The notes under the pieces are model-generated. The model had not been told where the DNA came from, made no database searches, and saw only the letters and a program-made list of their open reading frames with translations. A DNA stretch of 50,948 bases from Saprospiraceae bacterium (GTDB taxonomy: Bacteria; Bacteroidota; Bacteroidia; Chitinophagales; Saprospiraceae). Position 1 is the first letter of the stretch. Each line of letters starts with the position of its first letter. Shown here in pieces: positions 41,551-50,948 of this stretch. The DNA lies in contig JAEUUU010000077.1 in the NCBI GenBank assembly GCA_016787345.1, positions 1 through 50,948 of the forward strand, written 5' to 3'. Made by a program: the position numbers and the translations under genes.

Positions 41551-41704
41551 ATTTATTGGTTATTTGGTGAGTTGGTGAATTGGTTATAATAGGGGTATTT
41601 CTGCTCTCGGCAGGGTATTCATTCGTCAAATAAAACCGAAGTTGAGAGCAGGAACGCCCCTATTATAACCAATTCACCAACTCACCAAATAACCAATAAA
41701 TTCA
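41548..41704. repeat. 48-bp perfect inverted repeat spanning two convergent stop codons
   Basis: The left arm (41548-41595) begins with TGA, the stop of the LanB-domain gene, and continues ATTTATTGGTTATTTGG. The right arm (41657-41704) is its exact reverse complement and ends with the TCA that is the stop of the convergent hydrolase gene. A further partial match (CTGCTCTC/GAGAGCAG) lies inside. The arms are built of degenerate units such as TTGGTGAA and TTGGTTAT. It likely folds as a long hairpin in both transcripts. Confidence 0.9.
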
Positions 41705-42565
41705 TTCCTCAAGAAACTCTCTGATCAACTCCCCGATCATTTCATGTTGCAGCCGGTGGCCGAGGCCTTGTGTTTCAATCAGTCTGGCATTCCAGGCTTT
41801 GGCGATGGCCATCCCTTCGGCCAGTGGCGCCACATCGTCGTCGCGGTCGTGGATGACCAGTCCGCGCACGTCGGTCAGTGAAGCGGCTTTGCCTTCAACC
41901 GAATAAGCTTCAATGGGAATGCCGCCCTGGCGCAGGATTTGATTGCCGACGGCGCCGAGGACCTGTTCGTTGAGGCCCAGCAGGGCGCCGAAGTCGCGCA
42001 GAACGCGGGAGGATTCGGCAAAAGAAGCCATTACCACGGCTTTTTGTACCCTGGGCGCTCCGAAAGCAGCCATACCCATGATGACCGCGGCCCCGCCCAG
42101 CGAGTGGCCGACCAGCGCATAGGGCACGCCTTTTTGTGCCACAAAAGCACTCAATACCCGGCTGAACAAGGGCAGGTTGATGACGTTTCCGCCCGAACGC
42201 CCGTGCGCAGGTGCATCGAAGGCCATGACCGTATAGCCGGCTTCCAGCAGTTCGGGTACGTATTTGCGCCATCGGCCGCTGTGCGACTCCCAGCCGTGCA
42301 GTAGTAATACACTGCGATTCAGGGATTTACCGACCGGCAGCCAGGTATAGGCACTGATCGCTATGTTTTCCAGCAGCAAGGTTTCCGCCTGAGCCCGGTT
42401 CAGGAAGTCGCGGTCTTCGACCCGAATATTCTGGCGCCGGGGAGTGCAGAAAAGCCGGAATGCCGCACGGCCGGCCAGGGCAGGGGAGACCCGGCCAAGG
42501 GTGTTGATCATGCGTCCGATGCGGCGGACTTTTTGTAAAAAAGCTTCCGAATGGTGCTGAGACAT
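41702..42565 (-). CDS. Alpha/beta hydrolase
   Basis: 287 residues without a signal peptide. The nucleophile elbow GHSLGG places Ser155. The oxyanion-hole motif HGWESHSGRW is at 90-99, acidic residues lie in IHDRDDDVAP (238-247), and the catalytic His is His270 (GLGHRLQ). It is a typical serine hydrolase/esterase fold; the substrate is unknown. The start MSQHHSEAF sits 3 nt from the end of the upstream outer-membrane protein gene, so they share an operon. The stop codon is part of the 48-bp inverted repeat. Confidence 0.88.
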   Translation of the reverse strand: MSQHHSEAFLQKVRRIGRMINTLGRVSPALAGRAAFRLFCTPRRQNIRVEDRDFLNRAQAETLLLENIAISAYTWLPVGKSLNRSVLLLHGWESHSGRWRKYVPELLEAGYTVMAFDAPAHGRSGGNVINLPLFSRVLSAFVAQKGVPYALVGHSLGGAAVIMGMAAFGAPRVQKAVVMASFAESSRVLRDFGALLGLNEQVLGAVGNQILRQGGIPIEAYSVEGKAASLTDVRGLVIHDRDDDVAPLAEGMAIAKAWNARLIETQGLGHRLQHEMIGELIREFLEE

Positions 42566-42567
42566 TT

Positions 42568-43896
42568 TTATTCAAAACGCCGTTTGTAGAACCAGGTGTT
42601 GTCGTTGAGGGTAAATCCGACGGTGAGCCGGACGTACGTTTCCTCGATTGGAGATTTTGCGCCCAGTTTGCCTACCTCTACGGCGGCATTGATAAAGGAA
42701 GTCTGCTGACGGGGCAGGATCAGGGGTAAGCCCAGTCCGAGTGTCAGGCCGATCTCGTCGAAGTCGACACCGGTATCGGTGCGGGGGTCCTGGCGGTAAT
42801 AAGCGCCGGCCCGGTAACGCACGCGTTTCATGTACCGGTTGTAGGAAGCGTAATCGGGGGTGTATTCGAGACCGCCCGAGAGCGAGATGGTGTTGCGGTA
42901 CTCACGGGCTGCCGGGCGGGCTTCGTTTTTGTATCCCGACCAGTTTTCGAGCCCGAACTGCATGCCGGCTTTGAATTTCGTTCCTCCAACGTATTGAATA
43001 CCAAGGGTAAATGACGAGGGGAGGGTGATTGTCCGGTCGGCGTCCTGTTCAAAGGCGAGCGTATCGAGGTTGGTATAGCCGTTGGCTGCCGGGCGGCCGC
43101 GGAAGCGCAGGATATCCGTGGAGGCGTTGAGTTTGTGGTTACCTTCGGCAGTAGCGCCCAGGGTAATCCAGCGTGTGGGCAGGGTTTTTTCCTGGTCGGC
43201 GTATCGGAGCACGAAGTCGTGCTGCACGCCGAGATTCCAGACCAGTCCCCTGATGGCCACCTCATCGCGGAACACATCGCTGAATGTCGGCAGGCTGTCG
43301 TTGAAGTCGGCGCGGGACTCGTAGGTGGCTTCACCGAATTGCCAGCCCAGGTTGAGCCCCACCGAGGTGTGTTTGTAGCGTACGGCGTTGCTCCAGTTGA
43401 GTCGGTAGGTACCGCCGTTGCCTTCAAAGGAGTTGGTTACTTCGCCGAGTTGGGGCAGGGTGTCGCGGGTTTGGATGTTGTATCCGACGAGCGAATAGGG
43501 CGTCAGGGTAAATCCCATGCCGAATTGCCAGGGCGACTGTTTGCGGTCGAGGATTTCGTTGATGGGGCTTTTAAGCGTGAAGCCGAGGCCCAGATAGCCC
43601 AGGTTGCCCGTCCAGGTACTGAGCGAGGAATTGCCCGACTGGTAGTTGCTGTTTTTTGCAAAAATACCTACGTCCAGCGTGGTGGTACGCAGGGATGCGA
43701 AGGATGCCGGGTTGAGGATATTAAGGTGAAAGGGGTCGTGACTGGCCGTGGTTTGGCCGCCCCAGCCGGCCTGGTTGGCAAAGTATTGCGGCAACAGGTC
43801 GCCGATGCCGTATTGGGAGTAGGGCGAGTTTTGTTTGGGTTGGGCCAGCAAGGCGGCGGAGAAAAGCAGCAGCAAGCCGAGGAAGGAAAGTCGCAT
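42568..43896 (-). CDS. Conserved outer-membrane beta-barrel protein next to coaX
   Basis: 442 residues with a signal peptide (MRLSFLGLLLLFSAALLAQ). The mature N-terminus (NSPYSQYGIGDL, then GWGGQTTASHDPFHLNILNPAS) is characteristic of a Bacteroidota outer-membrane family related in layout to FadL/PorV-type barrels. The remainder alternates beta-strands. The function has not been established, as far as I know. Its neighbour coaX 46 nt upstream is a commonly conserved partner. The C-terminus ends in Phe-Glu (RRFE), not a free aromatic residue. Confidence 0.72.
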   Translation of the reverse strand: MRLSFLGLLLLFSAALLAQPKQNSPYSQYGIGDLLPQYFANQAGWGGQTTASHDPFHLNILNPASFASLRTTTLDVGIFAKNSNYQSGNSSLSTWTGNLGYLGLGFTLKSPINEILDRKQSPWQFGMGFTLTPYSLVGYNIQTRDTLPQLGEVTNSFEGNGGTYRLNWSNAVRYKHTSVGLNLGWQFGEATYESRADFNDSLPTFSDVFRDEVAIRGLVWNLGVQHDFVLRYADQEKTLPTRWITLGATAEGNHKLNASTDILRFRGRPAANGYTNLDTLAFEQDADRTITLPSSFTLGIQYVGGTKFKAGMQFGLENWSGYKNEARPAAREYRNTISLSGGLEYTPDYASYNRYMKRVRYRAGAYYRQDPRTDTGVDFDEIGLTLGLGLPLILPRQQTSFINAAVEVGKLGAKSPIEETYVRLTVGFTLNDNTWFYKRRFE

Positions 43897-43942
43897 AGTG
43901 TCAGAAACCGGGTTTTAGCGTGCCGGTAATAAGCAGATTGGG

Positions 43943-44671
43943 TTATGTTGTCAGGTTGAACGTCAGTATATTATGCAATCCGTAGAGGATCAGGTCGGGT
44001 TCGAGGATGGTGTCGGGGCGGTTCAGGAATTGTTGGACAAATTCGGCATCGCCGCCGGTGAGAATGATGGTCAGTTGGCCGAATTGTTGTTCAAATTGTC
44101 GTATAAATCCTTCGATTTCAAAGATGGCGCCGCGCAAGGCGCCGTTTTGCAAAGCGGTGCTTGTGCTGTTGCCGATGTTGTCGGCCGGCATTTCCAGCGG
44201 TACTTCGGGCAGTCGAGCGGTGAAGTGGTGCATGGCCTGTATCCGCATCAGCAGTCCGGGGGCGATATTGCCGCCGAGGTATACGGCGTTGGCGTCGATC
44301 AGTTCGTATTTGATACAAGTGCCGCAGTCGATCACCAGGCAGTGCCGGCCGGGGAATAACGCCAGGGCGCCTGCTGCCGCTGCCAGCCGGTCTTTTCCGA
44401 GTGTTTCGGGCGTCCGGTAGGCGTTGCGGAAGGGCAGGGGAGTGTGGTGAAGGAGTTCGAAGGCTTGGAAATGGTCGGATAAATCCTGGCGCAGGCCTTG
44501 GTCGTCGTCGGCAACGGATGAAAAGATAGCGCCGTCGATTGCGGCGTTATGGGTCCATTGGCGCAGGGTTTCGGCCGACCAGTGTTGCCCGACCGTTTTA
44601 CGGGCCAGTCGCCGGCCGTCGAAGAGGCCGATCTTGGTTCGGGTATTGCCGATGTCGATAACGAGGTGCAT
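43943..44671 (-). CDS. coaX: Type III pantothenate kinase
   Basis: 242 residues. The ASKHA-fold motifs are all present: DIGNTRTKIG (6-15), GKDRLAAAAGA in the middle, and VIDCGTCIKYELID, followed by LGGNIAPGL and LTGGDAEF. CoaX catalyses the first step of coenzyme A synthesis and needs a monovalent cation. The family is the usual pantothenate kinase in Bacteroidota, so it is probably the essential one. It is the upstream gene of the outer-membrane protein and hydrolase, and begins 73 nt after the sigma factor gene. Confidence 0.95.
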   Translation of the reverse strand: MHLVIDIGNTRTKIGLFDGRRLARKTVGQHWSAETLRQWTHNAAIDGAIFSSVADDDQGLRQDLSDHFQAFELLHHTPLPFRNAYRTPETLGKDRLAAAAGALALFPGRHCLVIDCGTCIKYELIDANAVYLGGNIAPGLLMRIQAMHHFTARLPEVPLEMPADNIGNSTSTALQNGALRGAIFEIEGFIRQFEQQFGQLTIILTGGDAEFVQQFLNRPDTILEPDLILYGLHNILTFNLTT

Positions 44672-44744
44672 GTGTTCCGGAGCGGGCGCGAAGTTCCGCT
44701 TTTTTAGCAGAAAATTCTGCGCTGCGCTCCGGAGACGGCAGGAA

Positions 44745-45608
44745 TTAACCCAGGTAAGATTTCAGCGCCTTGCTGGATTTGCGCAGACGGCGGATGGCGC
44801 GTTCCTTGATTTGTCGCACCCGTTCGCGGGTGAGGCCGTAGAGTTCGGCGATTTCTTCGAGGGTGAGCGCCTGGTAGCCTTTGAGGCCGTAGTACGAGGC
44901 GATGACCTCCATTTCGCGTGGGGAAAGCATGGCCAGGCCGTGGGCGACTTCTTCCCGCAGCGATTCGGCCATAAGATTGAGGTCGGGTTCGGGGGCGTCG
45001 TCGGAAGAATACAGGTCGAGCATGGTAGCGTCGCTGTCTTCCGAATTGGCAATGGGCGCGTCGAGCGATACGTGCCGCACGGTGCTGAGCATCATGGTTT
45101 GTACTTCTCGGGGCGACATATCGAGCAAATCGGCGAGTTCTTCGTCGGTAGGGTCGCGTTCGGCGAGCTGAACGAAGTGGATATACGCTTCATTCACCTT
45201 GTTGTAGGAGCCGACTTTATTGAGCGGCATACGTACGATCCGGCTGTTTTCGACGATGGCCTGCAGGATGCTCTGGCGAATCCACCAGACGGCATAAGAG
45301 ATGAATTTGAAGCCCTTGGTTTCGTCGAAACGTTTGGCTGCCTTGATGAGGCCCACGTTGCCCTCGTTGATGAGGTCGGAGAGGCTGAGGCCCTGGTTTT
45401 GGTATTGTTTGGCGACGGACACGACAAAGCGGAGGTTGGCCTCGGTCATGCGTTCGAGTGCATCCTGATCGCCTTCGCGGATACGGCGAGCCAGTACAGC
45501 CTCCTCGTCGGGGGTGAGCAGCTGGATTTTGCCGATATCGTTGAGGTATTTTTCCAGCGCGAGGCTCTCGCGGGAGGTAATTTTATGGGTGATTTTGAGT
45601 TGACGCAT
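44745..45608 (-). CDS. rpoD: Primary sigma factor (sigma-70/RpoD, short Bacteroidota type)
   Basis: 287 residues from ATG 45608 ([15 protein letters not shown]), the conserved Bacteroidota start. An in-frame ATG at 45743 would add 45 unconserved residues. Regions 1.2, 2 ([50 protein letters not shown]), 3 and 4 ([29 protein letters not shown]) are in order; region 1.1 and the non-conserved insert of E. coli RpoD are absent. This is the sigma factor that recognises TTG-N19-21-TAnnTTTG, the promoter type seen before the tRNA genes in this window. Confidence 0.95.
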   Translation of the reverse strand: MRQLKITHKITSRESLALEKYLNDIGKIQLLTPDEEAVLARRIREGDQDALERMTEANLRFVVSVAKQYQNQGLSLSDLINEGNVGLIKAAKRFDETKGFKFISYAVWWIRQSILQAIVENSRIVRMPLNKVGSYNKVNEAYIHFVQLAERDPTDEELADLLDMSPREVQTMMLSTVRHVSLDAPIANSEDSDATMLDLYSSDDAPEPDLNLMAESLREEVAHGLAMLSPREMEVIASYYGLKGYQALTLEEIAELYGLTRERVRQIKERAIRRLRKSSKALKSYLG

Positions 45609-46100
45609 GGTGTACTGCGTTAGTGTTGCCGTTTTAAAACGTTTGAAAGAAATAAAGTTTCCTTCTTCGGCTGAAAATTTTGCATTGACCTTGATTTTCA
45701 GGGAAAAAGCCGGATTAAAATTCAGGGGGAAAAGGTAGCGCAATACTGCCGATTATCCGGGAAAAAGGTGTCATAAAACGTCCGAACGCTGCCTGGCGCA
45801 TGCCGGTATTTTTCCAAGATTAAGTTTTATCGAAAAGTTGGACGGCAGAAGCGGTTTTTTGGGCTGAGGGGCCTACTTTTGTCCTGTTGTTTTTAATCCT
45901 TATAATAATCTCATGACTAGTTTGGCAGTGTCCCTGTTGCTTCACTTTTGAACCTGTGGTTGTTTCTTAGACAGGTTTATTTTCAAAAAAGTTTGCTGGC
46001 CGCACCAAAATAGTCAGTCTCCCAAGTCTGATTGATTTTGTTCACTCCGAAACATTCTTGTCAGCCGATACAGGCGCAAGGTGTTTCAAATCCTGATTTT
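45609..46100. other. Divergent intergenic region, sigma factor and giant surface protein
   Basis: No gene is visible in these 492 nt. A plus-strand TACTTTTG box at 45874-45881 matches TAnnTTTG, but no TTG box is at the right distance. The remaining sequence is AT-rich with no clear repeat or hairpin. Confidence 0.35.
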
Positions 46101-49100
46101 ATGCGGAATTATTCTACTGCCTTTTCCCTTAAATCTTTGCTTTTGCCGCTTATGGCGTTTGGATTCCTTCCGCTTTTCGGCGGCAATGAACACCCGCCAT
46201 TTATGGCGCCCTGTGCCGACCTTTTCATCTCGGAATACGTGGAAGGGTCGGGCAACAACAAGGCTATCGAAATTTACAACCCTACCGCGTCCACGATTAC
46301 GCTGACGGGCAACTACCAATTGAAGTTTTATTTCAACGGCTCGGGAACTGCCAGTACCACGATTAACCTGACCGGTACGATCGCGCCATATGATGTGTAC
46401 GTCGTATGCGACGATAATTCCAACGCAGGCATACTGGCCGTGGCCGACTTGATTTCCACTGCCAGTTTTTTCAATGGCGACGATGCAGTGGAATTGTTCA
46501 AAAACAGCACTGCAACCGTTCTGGATGTGATCGGCCAGATTGGTTTCGATCCCGGCACCGAATGGGGTACGGGTCTTACTTCCACGGCTGACAACACGCT
46601 GCGGCGAAAATCGGCGATCAATATGGGCGATGTGAACGGCGCCGATGCGTTCGATCCGAGCATTGAATGGGACGGGTTTGCCCAGGACAATATCGACAAC
46701 CTGGGGATGCATACCAGTGCTTGTGCCGTCTGCGATATTACCAGCGTCACGTTTAACAACGTCAGCGCCTGCAACGACAACGGCACCTCCGATCCGTCCG
46801 ACGATTTTTTTACGGCCGACGTGGTGGTTAATTTTGTCAATCCCCCAGCTTCGGGCGATCTGCAAATCGAGCCGGGCGGCGATGCCATCGGTACGTATTC
46901 CATTCCGGTGGGCAGCCTTGTGGGTAATTCGCACACCTTCACCGGGGTACAGTTGAAAGCGGATGGCACCCAGACAGTTATTGAAGTAGAGTTTTCGGTG
47001 CCGGCCAATCAATGCGTCCAGACTCAGGTAGGCCCGACGGTGTCATCCTGTTCTCCCGTTTGTGATATTACCAGCGTCACGTTTAACAACGTCAGCACCT
47101 GCAACGATAACGGAACTTCTGATCCTTCCGACGACTATTTTACAGCCGACGTGGTGGTTAATTTTGTCAATCCCCCGGCCTCTGGCGATCTGCAAATCGA
47201 GCCGGGCGGCGATGCCATCGGTACGTATTCTATTCCGGTGGGCAGCCTCATAGGTAATTCTCACACCTTCACCGGGGTACAATTGAAAGCAGACGGCACC
47301 CAGACGTTGATTGAAGTCGAGTTTACCGTGCCGCCAAATCAATGCGTTCAAACGCAGGTTGGCCCGACGGTGAGCAGCTGTTCCTCTGCCGGATGCGACC
47401 TGACCGATGCCGGCCTGGCCGATGTGCACTGCGAAGACAACAACGAAACCGGAAACAATTCTTCCGATGATTATATCTGGTTTCAACTTACTCCTGCGGG
47501 CGTCAATGTAGGTACCGGCTACAACGTGACGGTTAGTAGCGGCTCCGTTCTCCTCAATGGTTCCATACCGCCCAATGACGTCCCTTACGGTATTACCAGT
47601 TCTTTCCGCCTTCAGGCCGGTTCTGCCGGTGCTGGCGACGTGACAGTAACGATCACTGACGTGGCCGACCCGAATTGTACGATCTCGGTATTGGTCGAAG
47701 ATCCCGGTTCTTGTTCTTCTCCCAACTGTTTCCTGGATGGCACTTGTCCGCCCCAACCCTCGGGCACTTACGATTGCAACAATCCACTGCCTGCACCGGC
47801 TACCACAGTAGCGGAATTCGAAGCCCTGGGCGGAGATATCGGCGGCGAACCCTGCGGTACGGTGGTCGTGACTTCCACGACGGCGTCAATCAATAATTGC
47901 ACGACTACCTCGGTTGCCCGCACCTATTTTATATTTGACGATGCGGACAACAACGGCGAATATGACACAGATGAGACTTCTTTTACCTGTGTACTCAATT
48001 ATACCTATCAGCCCGACCAAACCCCGCCGACCCTGAACGGGCCGTTCCCGGGCGGTATTTCACTCGATTGCGGCGATCCGCTACCGACGCCGCCGACCCT
48101 GACAGCCACCGACAATTGCGGCTCGGCCTCGGTCACTTATGCCCAAACCATGGAACCGGCCGGTTGCCCGCAGGAGAAATTCCTCTACCGCACCTGGACG
48201 CCGGTTGACGCCTGCAATATCTCGGGCCTGCCTTACACGCAAACCATTACGATTACCGACGATACCGCCCCGGTATTCAACCAGCCGCTTCCGCAGGACC
48301 AAACGATCGCCTGCGGCGCCCCGATCCCGACGCCGGCTATCGTGACCGCTTCCGATGATTGCGATCCTGGCAATGTGGCCCCGGTGATCTGGATCAATGA
48401 AATCCACTACGACAACACGGGTACAGATGTGGGCGAATTTGTTGAAGTTGCCGGCACGGCCGGTCTCGACCTGACCCAATACGCCATTGTCCTCTACAAC
48501 GGCAACGGTGGCAATGCATACGACACCGACAACCTTGTCGGAACGATCGACGACGAAGGAAACGGCACCGGCGCTGTGGCGTTGTTTTACCCGGCGAACG
48601 GTATTCAAAATGGCACGCCCGACGGCGTTGCGCTGATTCGCCTGCCCAATACGGTGATCCAGTTCCTGAGCTATGAGGGGGCATTCCTGGCGACCGATGG
48701 CCCTGCAGCGGGTATAACTTCGCAGAATATCCCCGTTTTGGAATTGGGTACGGAAGCCGCCGGCCTGTCGATCCAGTTGACCGGAAGCGGCGACGAATAT
48801 GCAGACTTCACCTGGGTGGGCCCGCTCGACGATTCTCCCGGTACGCTCAACACCAACCAGACCGTTCAGCCTCAAATGGGTGTGATTACGGCAACTATGG
48901 AAGAAAGCACCATGATGGGTTCCTGCACGGGTTCTTTGATCATCAAACGTACCTACACGGCTACCGATGCCTGCGGCAACCCCAGTGTTTATACCCAAAC
49001 CATCAACGTAGTTGACAACGTCGCGCCGGTGTTCGCGCCGCCGCTCCCGCAAAATATTACGATTGCCTGCAATGCCCCGGTGCCGCCGGCGCCCACGCTG

Positions 49101-50948
49101 GTCGCCATTGATGCTTGCAGCCAGGCCATGCCCCAAGTGTGGATCAATGAAATCCACTACGACAATACCGGCGCCGATCAGGGCGAGTTTATTGAAATCG
49201 CCGGACAGGCCGGAACCGACCTGTCGCAGTACAGCCTGGTACTTTACAACGGCAGCACCGGCAATATGGGGGGCACCTATAATACTTTAGTACTCTCCGG
49301 CCTGATCGATAACGAAAGCAATGGCCATGGCGCAATTTCTTTCGGCTATCCGCAAGACGGTATCCAGAACGGACCTTCTGATGGCATCGCTTTGGTAAAG
49401 GGAGGTATGGTACTCCAGTTCCTCAGTTACGAAGGCGTGATGACGGCCGTCGGCGGTCCGGCCAATGGTCAGGTTTCAACCGACATCGGGGTTGCCGAAA
49501 CGGGTGCCGACCCGGCCGGTTTATCTCTGCGCCTTACGGGCAATGGCAACCAGTACAGCGCCTTTACCTGGAATGCGCCAGCTGCTGCCACACCAGGCTC
49601 AATCAATCAGGGCCAAACTTTTACGCCGATTCAAAACGGTATTCCGGTCACCTTTACCGAAACCATGGCCCCCGGCAACTGCCCGCAAAACAAAACGATC
49701 ACCCGCACCTGGAAAGCAAGCGACGCTTGCGGAAACATGGTGCAGCATACCCAAACCATTTCGGTGGTCGACAATGTCGCCCCCACCATTGTTTGCCAAA
49801 ACGTCACCGTCAACCTCGATATCTTCGGTAATGCAAGCGTGACGCAAGCCCAACTGATTCAGTCGCTCAGTGATAACTGTGCCGCGGCCAATACTATTAC
49901 GGTGACGCCGGCCGGTCCGTTCAACTTCACCTGCGCCCAACAGGGAACAACGCAACCCGTGACACTGACCGCAACCGATCCTTGTAATAACTCTTCCAGT
50001 TGTACAGCGCTGGTGACGATCAATCCGTTTGTTCGTTGTACGCCGGTTATCCTGATTGTCGATCCTTGTGTTTGTAAAAATAATGCGACAACCCTGACGA
50101 ATGGTCAGTTTGGCGAACGCATTAAGGTGGAATCGCTGGCTGGTCAAACCTGGACGGTAACGGCTGTTTCCGGTTTGTTCTCAACCGCCAGCGTGCAGCC
50201 GCCCGGCGCCCCCACGCCGATTGCCATTGGCACTATTTTGCAACAAATCCCTGCCAATAGCGGCGATTACTATCTGGAAGGTATCCACGTCGATGCTCTT
50301 GGTTATTCGGTTACGGTACAAAACAACCTTGGCCAAAGCCTCACCATCGGCAACCAGTGCGCTTATCCCAATCCTTCAATCACCTCCGATCTTTCTGGCC
50401 CCTTCTGCCTGTTCTCCGACCCGGTCGACCTGACGGGCACGCCTGGCGATGCGAACATCGTGTCGGCGGTATTCACGGTCAACGGGGTACAAACGACGAC
50501 TTTCAATCCCAGCCAGGGTGTTGGTCAATACGAGATCGTGTACACGGTCGACGGCGGCTTGCCGAAAGCCGCCAGCCCGAACGATCCGGGCTGTATCCAG
50601 TCGGTCAAAACCTACGTGAACGTGGTCGCCACACCCTCGTCGCTGGTCTGCAACGACCTGGTGATCGTGTCGGTGGATGAGAACTGCGAAGCGGAGATCA
50701 ACCCGGACATGATCCTGGAAGGTTCATACGGCTGCTACGACGACTACATCGTGGAAATCGACAAAACCCTGCCGTACGGCAACGGTCCCTGGGTACCGGG
50801 CTTTGTCAACGTCAACGACCTTGGCAAAACCTACCAGGTTCGGGTGACGCACCTGATCAGCGGCAACAAATGCTGGGGTAACATCAAGGTGGAAGACAAA
50901 CTGGCGCCGGTGCTGGAATGCACGGACATCGATCTGAACTGCGCCATC
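46101..50948 (+). CDS. Giant exported modular protein with lamin-tail-like and HYR-like repeats (3' truncated by window edge)
   Basis: 1616 codons without a stop from ATG 46101 to the window end. After a signal-like N-terminus ([16 protein letters not shown]) comes a lamin-tail-like domain (about 33-200: [19 protein letters not shown]). Two near-identical 110-residue units beginning [12 protein letters not shown] follow, then HYR-like beta-sandwich repeats with the motif DNVAPVF...CxxPxPTPxxVTAxDxC. Two more lamin-tail-like domains ([12 protein letters not shown], about 763 and 1013) lie inside HYR-like repeats. Many cysteines suggest disulfides. In this phylum such proteins are usually exported by T9SS and carry a sorting tail, which here would be beyond the window. 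Probable role: surface adhesion or calcium-dependent structure; inference. Confidence 0.85.
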   Translation, partial: MRNYSTAFSLKSLLLPLMAFGFLPLFGGNEHPPFMAPCADLFISEYVEGSGNNKAIEIYNPTASTITLTGNYQLKFYFNGSGTASTTINLTGTIAPYDVYVVCDDNSNAGILAVADLISTASFFNGDDAVELFKNSTATVLDVIGQIGFDPGTEWGTGLTSTADNTLRRKSAINMGDVNGADAFDPSIEWDGFAQDNIDNLGMHTSACAVCDITSVTFNNVSACNDNGTSDPSDDFFTADVVVNFVNPPASGDLQIEPGGDAIGTYSIPVGSLVGNSHTFTGVQLKADGTQTVIEVEFSVPANQCVQTQVGPTVSSCSPVCDITSVTFNNVSTCNDNGTSDPSDDYFTADVVVNFVNPPASGDLQIEPGGDAIGTYSIPVGSLIGNSHTFTGVQLKADGTQTLIEVEFTVPPNQCVQTQVGPTVSSCSSAGCDLTDAGLADVHCEDNNETGNNSSDDYIWFQLTPAGVNVGTGYNVTVSSGSVLLNGSIPPNDVPYGITSSFRLQAGSAGAGDVTVTITDVADPNCTISVLVEDPGSCSSPNCFLDGTCPPQPSGTYDCNNPLPAPATTVAEFEALGGDIGGEPCGTVVVTSTTASINNCTTTSVARTYFIFDDADNNGEYDTDETSFTCVLNYTYQPDQTPPTLNGPFPGGISLDCGDPLPTPPTLTATDNCGSASVTYAQTMEPAGCPQEKFLYRTWTPVDACNISGLPYTQTITITDDTAPVFNQPLPQDQTIACGAPIPTPAIVTASDDCDPGNVAPVIWINEIHYDNTGTDVGEFVEVAGTAGLDLTQYAIVLYNGNGGNAYDTDNLVGTIDDEGNGTGAVALFYPANGIQNGTPDGVALIRLPNTVIQFLSYEGAFLATDGPAAGITSQNIPVLELGTEAAGLSIQLTGSGDEYADFTWVGPLDDSPGTLNTNQTVQPQMGVITATMEESTMMGSCTGSLIIKRTYTATDACGNPSVYTQTINVVDNVAPVFAPPLPQNITIACNAPVPPAPTLVAIDACSQAMPQVWINEIHYDNTGADQGEFIEIAGQAGTDLSQYSLVLYNGSTGNMGGTYNTLVLSGLIDNESNGHGAISFGYPQDGIQNGPSDGIALVKGGMVLQFLSYEGVMTAVGGPANGQVSTDIGVAETGADPAGLSLRLTGNGNQYSAFTWNAPAAATPGSINQGQTFTPIQNGIPVTFTETMAPGNCPQNKTITRTWKASDACGNMVQHTQTISVVDNVAPTIVCQNVTVNLDIFGNASVTQAQLIQSLSDNCAAANTITVTPAGPFNFTCAQQGTTQPVTLTATDPCNNSSSCTALVTINPFVRCTPVILIVDPCVCKNNATTLTNGQFGERIKVESLAGQTWTVTAVSGLFSTASVQPPGAPTPIAIGTILQQIPANSGDYYLEGIHVDALGYSVTVQNNLGQSLTIGNQCAYPNPSITSDLSGPFCLFSDPVDLTGTPGDANIVSAVFTVNGVQTTTFNPSQGVGQYEIVYTVDGGLPKAASPNDPGCIQSVKTYVNVVATPSSLVCNDLVIVSVDENCEAEINPDMILEGSYGCYDDYIVEIDKTLPYGNGPWVPGFVNVNDLGKTYQVRVTHLISGNKCWGNIKVEDKLAPVLECTDIDLNCAI
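46731..47390 (+). repeat. Two in-frame 330-bp tandem repeats within the giant gene
   Basis: Units at 46731-47060 and 47061-47390 encode 110 residues each, both beginning with [10 protein letters not shown] and ending near VGPTVSSCS. They differ by scattered, mostly third-position changes, so the duplication is recent or kept uniform by recombination. Confidence 0.9.

Noticed and set aside
46086-47012. A 308-codon minus-strand open frame at the start of the giant gene
   Set aside because: It is antisense to a continuous 1616-codon frame with recognisable domains.

Overview
The window reads as chromosomal DNA of a Bacteroidota bacterium, most likely of the Saprospiria/Chitinophagia side of the phylum. 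The evidence is direct: TonB-dependent receptors with carboxypeptidase-like N-terminal domains, a DUF4249 partner, a GLPGLI protein, type IX secretion (T9SS) sorting tails, an ATP synthase operon lacking the beta and epsilon genes, and promoters of the Bacteroidota type (TTG about 19-21 nt upstream of TAnnTTTG) in front of all three tRNA genes. The finer placement within the phylum is inference.

Layout. 1-3.4 kb: tail of an outer-membrane protein, a palindromic intergenic element, then a small Cys-rich HYC_CC_PP-type protein and a TonB receptor. 3.4-8.1 kb: a nested 270-bp palindrome, an unrecognised helical protein, a lipoprotein and a two-gene caspase-like (DUF6345-like) module. 8.1-14.6 kb: a non-coding stretch with twin promoter-like modules and a second copy of the palindromic element, then the minus-strand operon atpB-E-F-H-A-G, whose spacers are filled with short tandem repeats. 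14.7-19.5 kb: a small T9SS-tail protein, tRNA-Gly, a BNR/sortilin-like T9SS cargo, a lipoprotein and rimM. 19.5-24.3 kb: a minus-strand set made of an HTH protein, a Cys-rich exported peptide, GLPGLI and a TonB-type receptor, plus a tiny TonB-like membrane protein. 24.5-33.5 kb: DUF4249 with its receptor, prmA and a 1512-residue exported protein of unknown function. 33.5-37.8 kb: a candidate structured RNA, a GT9 glycosyltransferase, an atypical response regulator, tRNA-Leu, mnmD and an intron-bearing initiator tRNA. 37.8-46 kb: an epimerase/CPBP/SDR operon, an orphan LanB-type elimination-domain protein convergent with an alpha/beta hydrolase, an outer-membrane protein, coaX and the primary sigma factor. 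46.1 kb to the end: the first 1616 codons of a giant exported modular protein.

The strongest unusual signal is at 37034-37757. The initiator tRNA gene (anticodon CAT) is interrupted exactly between U33 and C34 by a 651-nt group I intron. The intron has recognisable P4, P6, P7, P8 and P9 pairings and encodes a 149-aa PD-(D/E)XK homing endonuclease resembling I-Ssp6803I, the enzyme known from a cyanobacterial tRNA-fMet intron. If this is the only initiator tRNA gene, translation initiation depends on RNA splicing.

The second theme is intergenic architecture. At least four unrelated families of short tandem repeats (roughly 7-9 nt units) start at or inside the stop codons of genes, often as inverted pairs. 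The clearest is a 48-bp perfect inverted repeat at 41548-41704 whose two ends are the TGA codons of two convergent genes. Function is unknown; the positions suggest transcript 3'-end formation or message stability.
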